Shown here piece after piece: positions 53,107 to 62,412 of a stretch of 64,000 nucleotides of DNA. This DNA comes from Rufibacter latericius (lineage in GTDB: Bacteria; Bacteroidota; Bacteroidia; Cytophagales; Hymenobacteraceae). The stretch spans positions 360,081 to 424,080 of the forward strand of contig NZ_RJJD01000002.1 of assembly GCF_003721515.1 (NCBI RefSeq), given 5' to 3'. The position numbers and the translations under genes were made by a program. The notes below the pieces were generated by a model. It ran no database searches, was not told where the DNA came from, and saw only the letters and a program-made list of their open reading frames with translations. Within the stretch, counting starts at the first letter, position 1. Every line of letters begins with the position of its first letter.

Positions 53107-55257
53107 TTAGTCTTTTTTAGGAGCCGCCTCAGTACGCTCCGGGCGGGGCAACAAGGCCTTGCGAGAAAGCTTGAACTTGCCGGTCTTCGGATCGATGTCC
53201 ACCAGTTTCACCTGGATCTCTTCACCTAATTCCAACACGCCTTCCATGCTTTCCAAACGCTCCCATTTCACCTCAGAGATGTGCAACAGACCGTCTTTTC
53301 CCGGCATGAACTCCACGAACGCGCCGTATGGCTGGATAGATTTCACTTTACCGAAATAAGTATCACCCACTTCCGGAACAGCCACAATTGCCTTGATTTT
53401 AGAAACCGCCATTTGCATTGCTTCCTGGTTCGTGGCGAACACATTCACGTAGCCTTTGTCGTTTTTTTCCTCAATCTGGATAACTGCACCTGAATCACGC
53501 TGAATCTGCTGGATTACTTTACCACCTGGTCCGATGATGGCTCCGATGAATTCTTTCTCAATAATAATATTGGTAGAACGTGGCGTATGCGGTTTGAAAT
53601 CTGCGTTTGGCTGCGCGATGGTTTTGTTCATCTCACCCAAAATATGCAAACGACCGTTTCTGGCTTGTGCTAAGGCTTGGCCCAGAATCTCAAAGGAAAG
53701 ACCTTTCACTTTAATATCCATCTGGCAAGCAGTGATACCTTTGGCAGTACCAGTCACTTTGAAGTCCATGTCCCCTAAGTGATCTTCGTCACCCAGGATG
53801 TCAGACAGAACGGCGAAGTTCCCAGACTCCTCGTCCATGATCAGACCCATGGCAATACCGGAAACTGGAGCAGAGATTTGGATACCAGCATCCATCAAGG
53901 CCAACGTACCGGCGCAAACAGTTGCCATAGAAGAAGAACCGTTAGACTCCAGGATATCAGAAACTATCCGGATGGTGTATGGGTTCTCATCTTCTGGGGG
54001 CAATACTTTCTTCAAAGAACGCATGGCCAGGTTCCCGTGTCCAACCTCTCTACGGCCAGTACCGCGCATAGGCTTGGCTTCACCGGTGGAGAATGGAGGG
54101 AAGTTATAGTGCAGCATGAATTTGTTGTAGCCAGAGAACATGGCTCCGTCAATCATCTGCTCGTCTAATTTAGTACCCAAGGTCACGGTGGTCAAAGACT
54201 GGGTCTCACCGCGCGTGAACACGGCAGAACCGTGCGCCGATGGCAGGTAGTTGATTTCTGACCAAATTGGGCGAATCTCATCCAAAGCACGGCCATCCAG
54301 ACGACGACGCTCTTTCAGAACTGCGTCACGTACGGCTTCTTTCTCGGCGTCATGGAAGTATTTTCCAATCAACGTAGCATCATAAGTATGATCTTCTGGC
54401 AACCCAGCCACAAATTCTTCTTTGATGGCTTTGAACGCTTCTTTACGCTGAGCTTTCACGTTGTTCCCGGAGGCTGCAACTTGATAGGCCTTGTCATAAA
54501 CCGCTTTGAAGATAAGCTCTTTCAGCTCCAGGTCGTTGGTTTCGTGGCTGTACTCGCGCTTAGTAGTGTTACCTACTTCTTGGGCAAGTTCAATCTGAGC
54601 CTGCACCTGTACCTTGATGGCATCATGGGCAACTCTGATGGCTTCCAGCATGTCTTCTTCAGACACTTCGCTCATCTCTCCTTCTACCATGGCTACGCTG
54701 TCAGCAGAACCACCAACAATCAGGTCAATGTCAGCGCGCTTCAGGTCAGAAAGCAAGGGGTTGATCTGGAACTGACCATCAATGCGGGCAACACGCACCT
54801 CAGAGATTGGTCCGTTGAAGGGGATATCAGAAACCGAGATAGCGGCAGAGGCCGCCAAAGCAGCAAGGGCATCGGGCAATACTTCTGCATCGGCAGAGAT
54901 CAGGTTGATGATTACCTGGGTTTCGGAATGATAATCGTCTGGGAACATAGGCCGCAGAATACGGTCTACCAAACGGCTGATCAGGATTTCGTAGTCAGAA
55001 AGGCGGGCTTCTCTTTTCAGGAAACCACCCGGGATTTTACCGGAAGAGGCGAATTTTTCTTGGTAATCAACGGAAAGAGGCAGGAAGTCTACTCCTTCGC
55101 GGGCGCCAATGTTTGACACCACGGTAGCCAACAGCATGGCATTTCCGCATCTTACCACCACAGAACCGTCTGCCTGTTTTGCAAGCTTGCCGGTCTCAAT
55201 AGTAATATCACGGCCATTGGCCATGCGGATAGTTTTATTTATTGCGTTATATGACAT
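53107..55257 (-). CDS. pnp: Polyribonucleotide nucleotidyltransferase
   Basis: 716 residues from the ATG at 55257. Two RNase PH domains are visible ([10 protein letters not shown] and [20 protein letters not shown] in the first; [33 protein letters not shown] and [12 protein letters not shown] in the second). KH ([20 protein letters not shown]) and S1 ([20 protein letters not shown]) RNA-binding domains follow. It degrades RNA from the 3' end with phosphate. It lies downstream of rpsO, as in many bacteria, and a terminator-like hairpin separates the two. Confidence 0.97.
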   Translation of the reverse strand: MSYNAINKTIRMANGRDITIETGKLAKQADGSVVVRCGNAMLLATVVSNIGAREGVDFLPLSVDYQEKFASSGKIPGGFLKREARLSDYEILISRLVDRILRPMFPDDYHSETQVIINLISADAEVLPDALAALAASAAISVSDIPFNGPISEVRVARIDGQFQINPLLSDLKRADIDLIVGGSADSVAMVEGEMSEVSEEDMLEAIRVAHDAIKVQVQAQIELAQEVGNTTKREYSHETNDLELKELIFKAVYDKAYQVAASGNNVKAQRKEAFKAIKEEFVAGLPEDHTYDATLIGKYFHDAEKEAVRDAVLKERRRLDGRALDEIRPIWSEINYLPSAHGSAVFTRGETQSLTTVTLGTKLDEQMIDGAMFSGYNKFMLHYNFPPFSTGEAKPMRGTGRREVGHGNLAMRSLKKVLPPEDENPYTIRIVSDILESNGSSSMATVCAGTLALMDAGIQISAPVSGIAMGLIMDEESGNFAVLSDILGDEDHLGDMDFKVTGTAKGITACQMDIKVKGLSFEILGQALAQARNGRLHILGEMNKTIAQPNADFKPHTPRSTNIIIEKEFIGAIIGPGGKVIQQIQRDSGAVIQIEEKNDKGYVNVFATNQEAMQMAVSKIKAIVAVPEVGDTYFGKVKSIQPYGAFVEFMPGKDGLLHISEVKWERLESMEGVLELGEEIQVKLVDIDPKTGKFKLSRKALLPRPERTEAAPKKD

Positions 55258-55350
55258 CGTTCTTGAAATAAGATGCAATCAAAGTAAAAGGCACCCACAG
55301 GCAGAGAGCCAAGGGCGCTAAGAGCAAGAAGGGAAAGCAGAGGCAATAAA

Positions 55351-55389
55351 AAAGATTAGGGAATCCCGTTTATGAATTCCCTAATCTTT
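55351..55389. terminator. Hairpin between rpsO and pnp
   Basis: AAAGATTAGGGAAT pairs with ATTCCCTAATCTTT around a loop of about eleven bases. Placed nine bases after the rpsO stop. In E. coli a terminator and processing sites occur at the same position between these genes. Confidence 0.8.
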
Positions 55390-55398
55390 CTATGTGGA

Positions 55399-55674
55399 TT
55401 ATTTACGAATGCCTAGTTCAGCGATGATCGCGCGGTAACGCGTAATGTCGGTCTTGGTCAGGTAATTCAGTAATCTTCTTCTCTTACCAACTAACTTCAA
55501 AAGACCCAAACGAGTGGAGAAGTCTTTTTTGTTTGATTTCAGGTGTTCTGTCAGGTGGTTAATCCGGGCAGTAAACAAGGCGATTTGTGATTCAGCAGAA
55601 CCGGTATCGGTGGCTGACTTTGAAAAACCGCTGGTTTGGAAGATTTCTTTTTTCGCTTCGGTAGTTAATTTCAT
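55399..55674 (-). CDS. rpsO: 30S ribosomal protein S15
   Basis: 91 residues, full length for S15. The family pattern is clear: [37 protein letters not shown] and [19 protein letters not shown]. It binds 16S rRNA in the platform of the small subunit. The upstream gap to the LptF/G gene is 111 bases and contains AT-rich sequence suitable for its own promoter. Confidence 0.97.
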   Translation of the reverse strand: MKLTTEAKKEIFQTSGFSKSATDTGSAESQIALFTARINHLTEHLKSNKKDFSTRLGLLKLVGKRRRLLNYLTKTDITRYRAIIAELGIRK

Positions 55675-55785
55675 TGCGTGTAACTGTACTTTTCTTTTTA
55701 TCGCAGTTCAGATTATAAGGCGCAAAGTTAGCAAACAAACGCTTATATTCAAATATTTCAACGGAATAAAGCGAATGAATTTGAT

Positions 55786-57198
55786 TTAATGAACCTTGGC
55801 TCGTTTAAACCTGGCGGTAAGTTTTCGCCAGAAGTCAAATTCCAGCAGGCTTGAGTCATTGCGGGCCTGGAAAAGGAAGAAAAGGCCTACAGGTAGCAAG
55901 ATCAGATTAGCGGCCCACATGCCCATCACCACCGGTGCCACTCCCTCGCGGCCCCATTTCTCGCCCAGGATACTCAGCACATAGTACACAATGAAAAAGG
56001 CGATGGAAATAATCACCGGCATGCCCAACCCTCCCTTTCTGATAATTGCCCCCAATGGAGCACCAATCAGGAACATGATGAAACAGGCAAACGCCTGGGT
56101 GAATTTGCGGTAGATCTCAATCTCGTAGTTGTTGCGCTCGCGTTGGATGGTGGTTAACCTGGAGGCGTAGGAACTGGTAAAGCTTTTCACATTGCGGGCA
56201 GCGTTTGACGCGGCCTGCACATCCTGCAACAGTATTTCGGGCTTGGTAGCCTTTGCTTTTACTTTGATGTTGAGGGTATCACGGGTTTTCAGGCTGGAGA
56301 AGTGCGAAAAGAAAGGCCGAACATTGGGCTCCAGCAAGGTGGTTTCCTTGGTGATCTGTTTCTGCAGCGAGTCTGTGACCTGGGTCAGCTGATTGATGTT
56401 CTTCATCATCTTGTTATCCGCAAACCACTGGGCATTGCTGCGGGTCATCTGAAAAGAGGCCAGGTTCACAACAATCTTGTTTTTGGAAAAAGCCTGCCGA
56501 AGGTAGCCGGTGGTCTGGCCAAACCCGTTAGAAGAACTGGGCCTTTCTTCAGCAAAGGTTTTCCCGTCAAACATCTCCAATACCAGGTACTGGTCATTGA
56601 ACTGAGTGTACATTTTGCCCGAATCTGCTAACATGACCACGGCATTTCCCTGTCCGTTTGAATGGTCATAGATCATGATGTCTTTCAGGGTCTGCCCGTC
56701 TTCGAACTTCTTCCCTACCCTGATGCTGCGGTTAGGCAAGCCGTTGTAGAATGAGCCCTCTTTCAGGTCAAGGGACGGTTTCTTTTGCCGGATGTCCCAC
56801 ATAAGGCTGTAAGCCTTAAGGTTAGCTTTGGGTACAATGGTGTTATGGAAAAAGAAAGCCGCAATGGTGAGCAGCACGGCAAACAGGAAAACCGGACGCA
56901 GGGCCCGCACCAGCGAAATTCCAGAGGTTTTGATGGCGGTTAGTTCATGGTGCTCTCCCAGGTTTCCGAAGGTCATCAGGGATGAAAGCAGGATTGCCAG
57001 CGGAAAAGCCATGGGCGCCAGGTTCAGGCTGAAATAGAACAGCAGCTCCGAAATTACGGCCACCCCTAGGTCCTTTCCAATCAGGTCATCCAGGTACTTG
57101 AGGATGACCTGCAGCAGCAAAATGAACTCTACTACGGCAAAGGTGAGAACAAAGGGCCCAATGAAGGACTTAAGAATAAGTTTATCTAATTTTTTCAT
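55786..57198 (-). CDS. LptF/LptG-family permease
   Basis: 470 residues. Six transmembrane segments are visible, three near the N-terminus (about 12-35, 55-80, 99-122) and three near the C-terminus (about 365-385, 395-412, 425-445), with a long periplasmic part between. This is the YjgP/YjgQ layout. LptF and LptG bring lipopolysaccharide from the inner membrane to the Lpt bridge with LptB. Whether this one is F or G cannot be decided; Bacteroidota usually have two such genes, and only one is in this window. Confidence 0.9.
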   Translation of the reverse strand: MKKLDKLILKSFIGPFVLTFAVVEFILLLQVILKYLDDLIGKDLGVAVISELLFYFSLNLAPMAFPLAILLSSLMTFGNLGEHHELTAIKTSGISLVRALRPVFLFAVLLTIAAFFFHNTIVPKANLKAYSLMWDIRQKKPSLDLKEGSFYNGLPNRSIRVGKKFEDGQTLKDIMIYDHSNGQGNAVVMLADSGKMYTQFNDQYLVLEMFDGKTFAEERPSSSNGFGQTTGYLRQAFSKNKIVVNLASFQMTRSNAQWFADNKMMKNINQLTQVTDSLQKQITKETTLLEPNVRPFFSHFSSLKTRDTLNIKVKAKATKPEILLQDVQAASNAARNVKSFTSSYASRLTTIQRERNNYEIEIYRKFTQAFACFIMFLIGAPLGAIIRKGGLGMPVIISIAFFIVYYVLSILGEKWGREGVAPVVMGMWAANLILLPVGLFFLFQARNDSSLLEFDFWRKLTARFKRAKVH

Positions 57199-57295
57199 GG
57201 AGTGTCACCGCTTCCCTCAGCACAGACCGCAGGTTGATGTTGGCCGGCTTTTAAGGAAAAGTGGCCCAATTTACAAAAAGCGGCGGAAAGGCGGG

Positions 57296-57691
57296 CTATC
57301 CTCCTATCAACTCTCGCAAAGTCAACACCTGGTTGTCCCAGAGCTCGGTTAATTGTTCAACGTCGCCTACATCTGTATAGTCTACAATGCGCAGGAATTG
57401 TTCCTGGGTAAGCTCCCCAGATTCAATGGAGAAGTCTATGTAGCTATAGTCGTGCGAGGTTCCCTTGTTGGTTCCCGGAAAGGTGAACCTAACCGATTTG
57501 TTTGTCCTGTGGCTGGTCATCTCCGCGATATGTTCCTGGTTATCCCAAACCAGGTTATACTTCCGGTCTCCGATCTGCTTGGCGGCGTCACATAACCATT
57601 GGGCAAGTCCGGAAGCGGTACTCAGGTAAGGGTACAGCATCTTTGGCGAGGCATTGAGAGGATACTCTCTCACAAACTTTATTTTACTCAT
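57296..57691 (-). CDS. START-like domain protein
   Basis: 131 residues. The pattern KIKFVREYPLNASPKMLYPY, LSTASGLAQWLCDAAK and the C-terminal helix with VEQLTELWDNQVLTLRELIGG fits the small START/AHSA1-like family of Bacteroidota (helix-grip fold with a ligand cavity). Function unknown; the fold often binds lipids or chaperones. It is the last typical protein gene before the tRNA and the AT-rich region. Confidence 0.82.
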   Translation of the reverse strand: MSKIKFVREYPLNASPKMLYPYLSTASGLAQWLCDAAKQIGDRKYNLVWDNQEHIAEMTSHRTNKSVRFTFPGTNKGTSHDYSYIDFSIESGELTQEQFLRIVDYTDVGDVEQLTELWDNQVLTLRELIGG

Positions 57692-57781
57692 AGGACAATA
57701 AAGCTAAAGGGTAATAGGGTTAAGTATGGATCGGGGGCGGATATGTTCTCAATTAAAGGAAAATATTTTATACAAAAAAAC

Positions 57782-57813
57782 TTGTGTGGTTATAAATCTT
57801 TCGCCTACATTTG
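57782..57813 (+). promoter_or_regulatory. Promoter of tRNA-Met
   Basis: TTG at 57782-57784 and TACATTTG at 57806-57813 are separated by 21 bases, matching the Bacteroidota -33 TTG / -7 TAnnTTTG arrangement. The tRNA begins 12 bases later. Confidence 0.75.
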
Positions 57814-57824
57814 CACCACAATTC

Positions 57825-57898
57825 GGCGGGGTAGCTCAGATGGTTAGAGCGTAGGATTCATAACCCTAAGGTCGGCAGTTCGATTCTGCTCCCCGCTA
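57825..57898 (+). tRNA. tRNA-Met (CAT anticodon), elongator type likely
   Basis: The acceptor strand GGCGGGG pairs with CCCCGCT (first pair G-U) before discriminator A. D-arm GCTC...GAGC, anticodon loop TTCATAA with CAT at 57859-57861, and T-arm GCAGTTCGATTCTGC are all intact. The absence of three G-C pairs at the anticodon stem and the paired first base argue against initiator tRNA. Decoding of ATA by a modified CAT cannot be excluded. Position 31-39 appears to be an A-C mismatch. CCA is not encoded. Confidence 0.92.
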
Positions 57899-57921
57899 CA
57901 AGTCAAAAATCATTTTTTGCT

Positions 57922-57957
57922 AAAAAGCCTTCAAACTACCTGGTTGAAGGCTTTTTT
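57922..57957 (+). terminator. Terminator of tRNA-Met
   Basis: AAAAAGCCTTCAA pairs perfectly with TTGAAGGCTTTTT around ACTACCTGG. It starts 24 bases after the tRNA. Confidence 0.9.
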
Positions 57958-59708
57958 CGTTTAGCCCTGCCTTCAAAAGGAAGCTTTCAATTCTTAGTTT
58001 AAGAAAAAACAGCCGTTGGTTATATCAAAGAACTAAGTAAAACCTTATTGAAAATGGGATCAGAAAATTAGGCCTAGGAAGTGTCTCACTCCTAGTTAAA
58101 ACGAGCAGCTATTATTAAGGGAAATGAGCTTCACTTCAACAAAGAAAAGAACCACTTCTTGTTGACCACTTATTTTCTAAGGAGTTATAAATTCCACCCT
58201 CGTCGGTTGGCCCCTCCACTACCTGTCCTTTTGATGAAATAAGAACGTTTTGGAGAAGGTATAAAAATAGTGCTGGAGGACACCTTTCTCAAACGCTACA
58301 AGAACACCCTACCTTTACTATATCCTTGGTTAGCCAGGAAACGCTTTTGTTGCTGCTGTTCCAAGAAATGGTTTCAACAGTTTAAAGGTTTCAGAAAAGG
58401 GGTCAAGAGGGATATGAGCTCAAGAAACCTTCGTCAATAAAAACTTAAGAGAATCTAGGTTCAACTTACTTCCCTTGTTTTTAGCCTGGTTTTAAAAAGC
58501 ACTCAAAAATCACCAATGGCTTAGCCAGCACAAGGATCTTTCTTCATAAACATCATGGGCTAAGGCAAATCTATCTAGGTCCTAGATTGTAGGAAGTAAC
58601 AAAGTGGAGCCTCTTTTTAGCCAGGGCAGCTTTCAAGATGACGGCCCACTCTTCTAAAGCAGGGACCTAAACATTTTAATTCTTTGAATTCGCCCAACAC
58701 CTTCTAGTTTGGGCATTGATTTCCCAAAACGAGCTTTAAACTCCGGGGCAATTCTGTTAAGAGTCATTTCTTTTTGGAGTTGGCTATTCTCATTAATACC
58801 CTTAACCATGATTAGAATGGCATCTATTCATCTTTTTACCGTTCCATTAAGTAAAACAAAAGCGGGGTATACCTTTCAGATTATTAAAAACAGGCCTCTT
58901 TCCACTTTCCTTATCTAAAGAATTTTAATCCATAAAAATGTTTAAAGAAGTAAGTAAAAAGGTGTTCAATCTTTAAATTACTATAAACCTACCTTAAATA
59001 GTTAATTTAACTGAGTTTATGGAGCTTATTAAAATACTATAGTAAAGGACTTATTAAAGGTCTTTATCAAGGATTAATCTACCTCTAAATTTTTATGCAG
59101 TAGCTGAGCCTCAAAAAATCAAGAATAAAAACTCCAATTTAATTGAATCTTTATTGTGTCTTTTAACAATTAGAATATAGAGATAAAAAATATTTAACAA
59201 CTATTGCGGCTTAACATAATAAATACTATCTTAAAATATGCTTTCCAATAAGGCATAAGTATCTGACTCTCCTCCAGTTCCCCCCTTGGAGGCAAAGTAG
59301 AAGTTGTAGGCTTCATTAGAATATAAGCACTGTCCGTTTCTCTACCTTACTTTACCGTGGTAGAGCGTTCAACTTCTTAAAAATTTTAGGCTCCACCTTT
59401 TTGTTGGGTATGCCCCGCCTCGTATCCAAGACAATTGTTTAGCTGAGGGTTGAAATCCGTTTTCTATCTGAACTTCTAATCTTATAGCATCTTCTGGCAA
59501 GAAGCCTTACTGAAAAGGAGTTAAACTAAGCATTTCTTATCCCTTCATTTTAAGTGGTTCAATTCACTTAACCGAAACAAAGTGCTCCAATTCACTTAGC
59601 TGAATCTTTGTGACCACTCCAAACCTGGTGCTCTCTTTCATGGAAATAGAACCAGCGAAAATCTACTCCCTATCAAATAATCTATAACATATTAACAAAA
59701 CTAAAACC
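57958..59708. other. AT-rich stretch of 1.75 kb without a supported gene
   Basis: Much lower GC than the preceding 57 kb, and no convincing reading frame. One stretch near 58230-58440 (plus strand) is open for about 65 codons without recognised similarity and without a good start. A diverged copy of the dispersed palindrome is present at 58474-58513. It may be a decayed gene region, and its 3' part is the promoter and leader region of the secreted protein gene at 59709. Confidence 0.6.
58474..58513. repeat. Dispersed palindromic repeat, diverged copy
   Basis: AGCCTGGTTTTAAAAAGCAC then TCAAAAATCACC, preceded by CTTGTTTTT. The only copy in the AT-rich region beyond the tRNA. Confidence 0.5.
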
Positions 59709-61313
59709 ATGGTAAATTATTACAATTGTCCAGACAGGGCGAGGAACGCCTTGTTGAAGCAAGCACATGGTCTCTGGAGGCACCTCATGATCCTATTGGC
59801 CGCTTGTTTGTTTATCAGCAATCCTGGGGTTTCTCAAACTACTACTTTAGGATACTACGTTCCTTGTTCTCCCCCAATTTGTGCTGCTCCTACCCATCCA
59901 ACCTGCGAGAACCCATATGGCTCAGTTACCGTCATTAACCCTCCAGCTGGGTCAGGCTACTATTACAGCATCGACGGCGGTCCCTTTCAAGCCTCGGCCT
60001 ATTTCGGCAAACTGGAACCTGGATACCATTACATTCGTGTCCGGAAAGGCTATGATGGTTGTATTTCTTACCCAACCAAGGTGTATATCAACCCTCGGCC
60101 GTACATCCCTGCCGCTCCTACCTGTGTTGTAACTACTCACCCTACTTGCGATAAACCTTATGGCTCCGTTACTGTCACCAACCCTCCCGCTGGTTCAGGT
60201 TATTACTACAGCATCGATAACGGTCCTTTCCAGGCCTCACCTTATTTCGGTTATCTGCAACCAGGTTATCACTACATTCGCGTACGTAAGGGCTATCATG
60301 GCTGCCCTTCTTATCCTACTAAGGTATACATCTACCCAGTTCCATCTAAACCATACGTACATGTAACCGCAGGCCCTTCTTACTGCCATTACAATGTGCC
60401 AACTGTTAGAATCACTGCTACTGCTAGCGGCGGGTCAGGGACTGGCTACACATATGTGTTCACTCGGCCTGATGGATCCACCTTTGCTGATGCAGATGGG
60501 GTTATTGAAGTAACCCAACCCGGAACCTATAGGGTTGTAGTAACAGATAGCCGTGGTTGCAAAGCCTATGGATCTGTAACACCTTACTTTGTTCCTTGCA
60601 AACCTTACGCTGGATGCTCTCCAGGATATTGGAAAAACCATCATTCGTCTTGGTGCGATAAATACGATCCAAGCAGTTCCTTCTTCGGAGTATTTAATAC
60701 CTATGGCAACACCGGTGGTTTAAGTTCATCACTCACCCTTGATGGAGCTCTGAATACTGGAGGTGGAGGGTATGCAGCCCTCGCCCGCCAAGCCACAGCC
60801 GCCTTGTTAAACGCTTGTAATTACGGGGTAAATTATCCTTATACTGAATACCAAATTAAAACAGCAGTAATTAGCGCATTTAGATATGGAACTGCTACTT
60901 TGGGTGGCAAATACTACGGAAGCGTTGAGGCTTTGAAAAACGAATTAGACAGAGCAAACAACCTCGGTTGCCCACTCAATGGTCCTAATAACGCTACCTC
61001 TACGAACATCGAATCTTCCATTGCCGAGGAAGGTATTCACAAAGGGTTAAATACTGCAATTGACATCAGTGCTTACCCTAACCCATACACCGAGTCTGCA
61101 TCCATTAACTTTACAGTACAAAGCGGTGGTGAATACACATTGTTTGTGCATGATTTGAATGGAAGAGTAGTGCAAGAATTAGGCACTGGTATTGCAGAAG
61201 CAGGAAAATCCTATGGTTTCATATTGGATACTGACTTACCAGCTGGCCTTTACATTGCTCGCTTGAAAATTGGCAATGAAACTAAAGCAATTAGAATCAT
61301 GCGCAGAAAGTAG
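59709..61313 (+). CDS. Secreted surface protein with tandem repeats and type IX sorting domain
   Basis: 534 residues. An extended signal region (about 1-43) has a 26-residue polar start and then LMILLAACLFISNPGVSQ. Two tandem 81-residue repeats follow (59877-60362; PYGSVTV.NPPAGSGYYYSI and PGYHYIRVRKGY), similar to SprB-type repeats. Next is an Ig-like section, then a domain with GCSPGYWKNHHSSW, a motif of many secreted proteins (about 298-420). The last 80 residues are a Por/type A sorting domain: AYPNPYTESASINF, VHDLNGRVV, LPAGLYIARL. It is probably exported by the type IX system and bound to the surface. An unusually high content of Tyr, Pro and Cys. Confidence 0.85.
   Translation: MVNYYNCPDRARNALLKQAHGLWRHLMILLAACLFISNPGVSQTTTLGYYVPCSPPICAAPTHPTCENPYGSVTVINPPAGSGYYYSIDGGPFQASAYFGKLEPGYHYIRVRKGYDGCISYPTKVYINPRPYIPAAPTCVVTTHPTCDKPYGSVTVTNPPAGSGYYYSIDNGPFQASPYFGYLQPGYHYIRVRKGYHGCPSYPTKVYIYPVPSKPYVHVTAGPSYCHYNVPTVRITATASGGSGTGYTYVFTRPDGSTFADADGVIEVTQPGTYRVVVTDSRGCKAYGSVTPYFVPCKPYAGCSPGYWKNHHSSWCDKYDPSSSFFGVFNTYGNTGGLSSSLTLDGALNTGGGGYAALARQATAALLNACNYGVNYPYTEYQIKTAVISAFRYGTATLGGKYYGSVEALKNELDRANNLGCPLNGPNNATSTNIESSIAEEGIHKGLNTAIDISAYPNPYTESASINFTVQSGGEYTLFVHDLNGRVVQELGTGIAEAGKSYGFILDTDLPAGLYIARLKIGNETKAIRIMRRK
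59877..60362 (+). repeat. Two tandem coding repeats of 243 bases
   Basis: THPTC at 59892 and THPTC at 60135 mark the same point in two copies 243 bases (81 residues) apart. The copies are close at protein level, with synonymous differences, which points to an older duplication. Confidence 0.85.
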
Positions 61314-61342
61314 TGTGGTTATAATTCCCATGATTAAGATCG

Positions 61343-61380
61343 AAAAAGCCGGGGCAAACGCTCCGGTTTTTTTTATTTTT
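61343..61380 (+). terminator. Terminator of the secreted protein gene
   Basis: AAAAAGCCGG...CCGGTTTTTT with a short GC-containing loop, followed by TTATTTTTAT. Thirty bases after the stop. Confidence 0.75.
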
Positions 61381-62412
61381 ATTATACCTAGTAGAACAGT
61401 GCTTTGTATTGCAGTTACTAATTAGTCCAATGGTTTAAAATTTAAAGCACCACCTAGGTAACAATCTACCATTAACCAGTTAAAGTTTTCATAGAAGTTA
61501 CCTACTTTAATTATAACTAAGTTTTACAAATATTTAACACAAAAGGTTAAACAAACTATTATTTCTCATAAATATTGTTTTATTCCTTAAGGTAGCGCCT
61601 AGCTTACAAGTTTTAAAGCTATACCCAAATCATTATAACTTCTTTTAACTACACAATACTAATTTTACTTGGCCAATGGTGTTTATTAGTTAAGGCAAGT
61701 TATGGCTGCATTATTAATTTACCCTAAAGAATTATTTTATAAATTTATAATAACGTTTTAAAATAATTAAACTAATCAAAAACACTTGTTAATAACCTTA
61801 AACAACAATTGTTTTTTATTAAGTTTTATAACCAATTAGGCATTCATTTGTATAATATATTAATAAACATATTTATTAATTTTTTTATAAAATATCATTG
61901 ACATTCAATATTTACTTTACTATATTTAGCTATTCTTTCCAGAGGCGACATTGGTATTACAATTTTAGTATTTAATACATTTAAAAATTTTATAAATAAA
62001 ATATTTAACCGCTTTTAAACCAAAAACTGCTTGCACTTGATGGTTAATTTGAGATTAACTAAATATTGGCTCTACATTTTTATCTATTAAGTAGATTGGT
62101 TAGCGGTGCATTATAAAAACAGGAACCTAAATAAATAATTAAATACCCACTAGTATTTTTTAAAATTTACTAGAAACATGTACCACAATAGGTACATTAT
62201 TTAAAACAGTAGAAGAAATAAAATACTACTTCCTAGCTAAGTAGAAAGATTCCCCCTTATTTATTTTCTACCCTGCAGCCCTATGCCCTTTCACAAAAGA
62301 GCCAGGGCTCCTTGCGGCCACCTCTTTCCTGGTTTAGTCCATTTCAGGTTCAGAACCAGCATACCTTCTCTATTCCATATTCAATCTTCTTAATTTTAAC
62401 CAAACCAAAACC
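61381..62412. other. Very AT-rich gap of 1.0 kb upstream of the second surface protein
   Basis: Long runs such as TTTATAAATTTATAATAACG and many TTAATA blocks, with no supported gene. The end (62330-62412) repeats the leader arrangement before the first surface protein gene, ending AAACCAAAACCATGG against AAACTAAAACCATGG there. Regulatory function is likely near its 3' end; the rest is unexplained. Confidence 0.6.

Noticed and set aside
54352..55116. Plus-strand open frame of 254 codons opposite pnp
   Set aside because: pnp is unmistakable on the minus strand; the opposing frame shows no domain pattern.
58230..58440. Stretch of about 65 open codons in the AT-rich region, at first thought to be a transposase remnant
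   Set aside because: No catalytic motif, no terminal inverted repeats and no target duplication could be seen in either strand.
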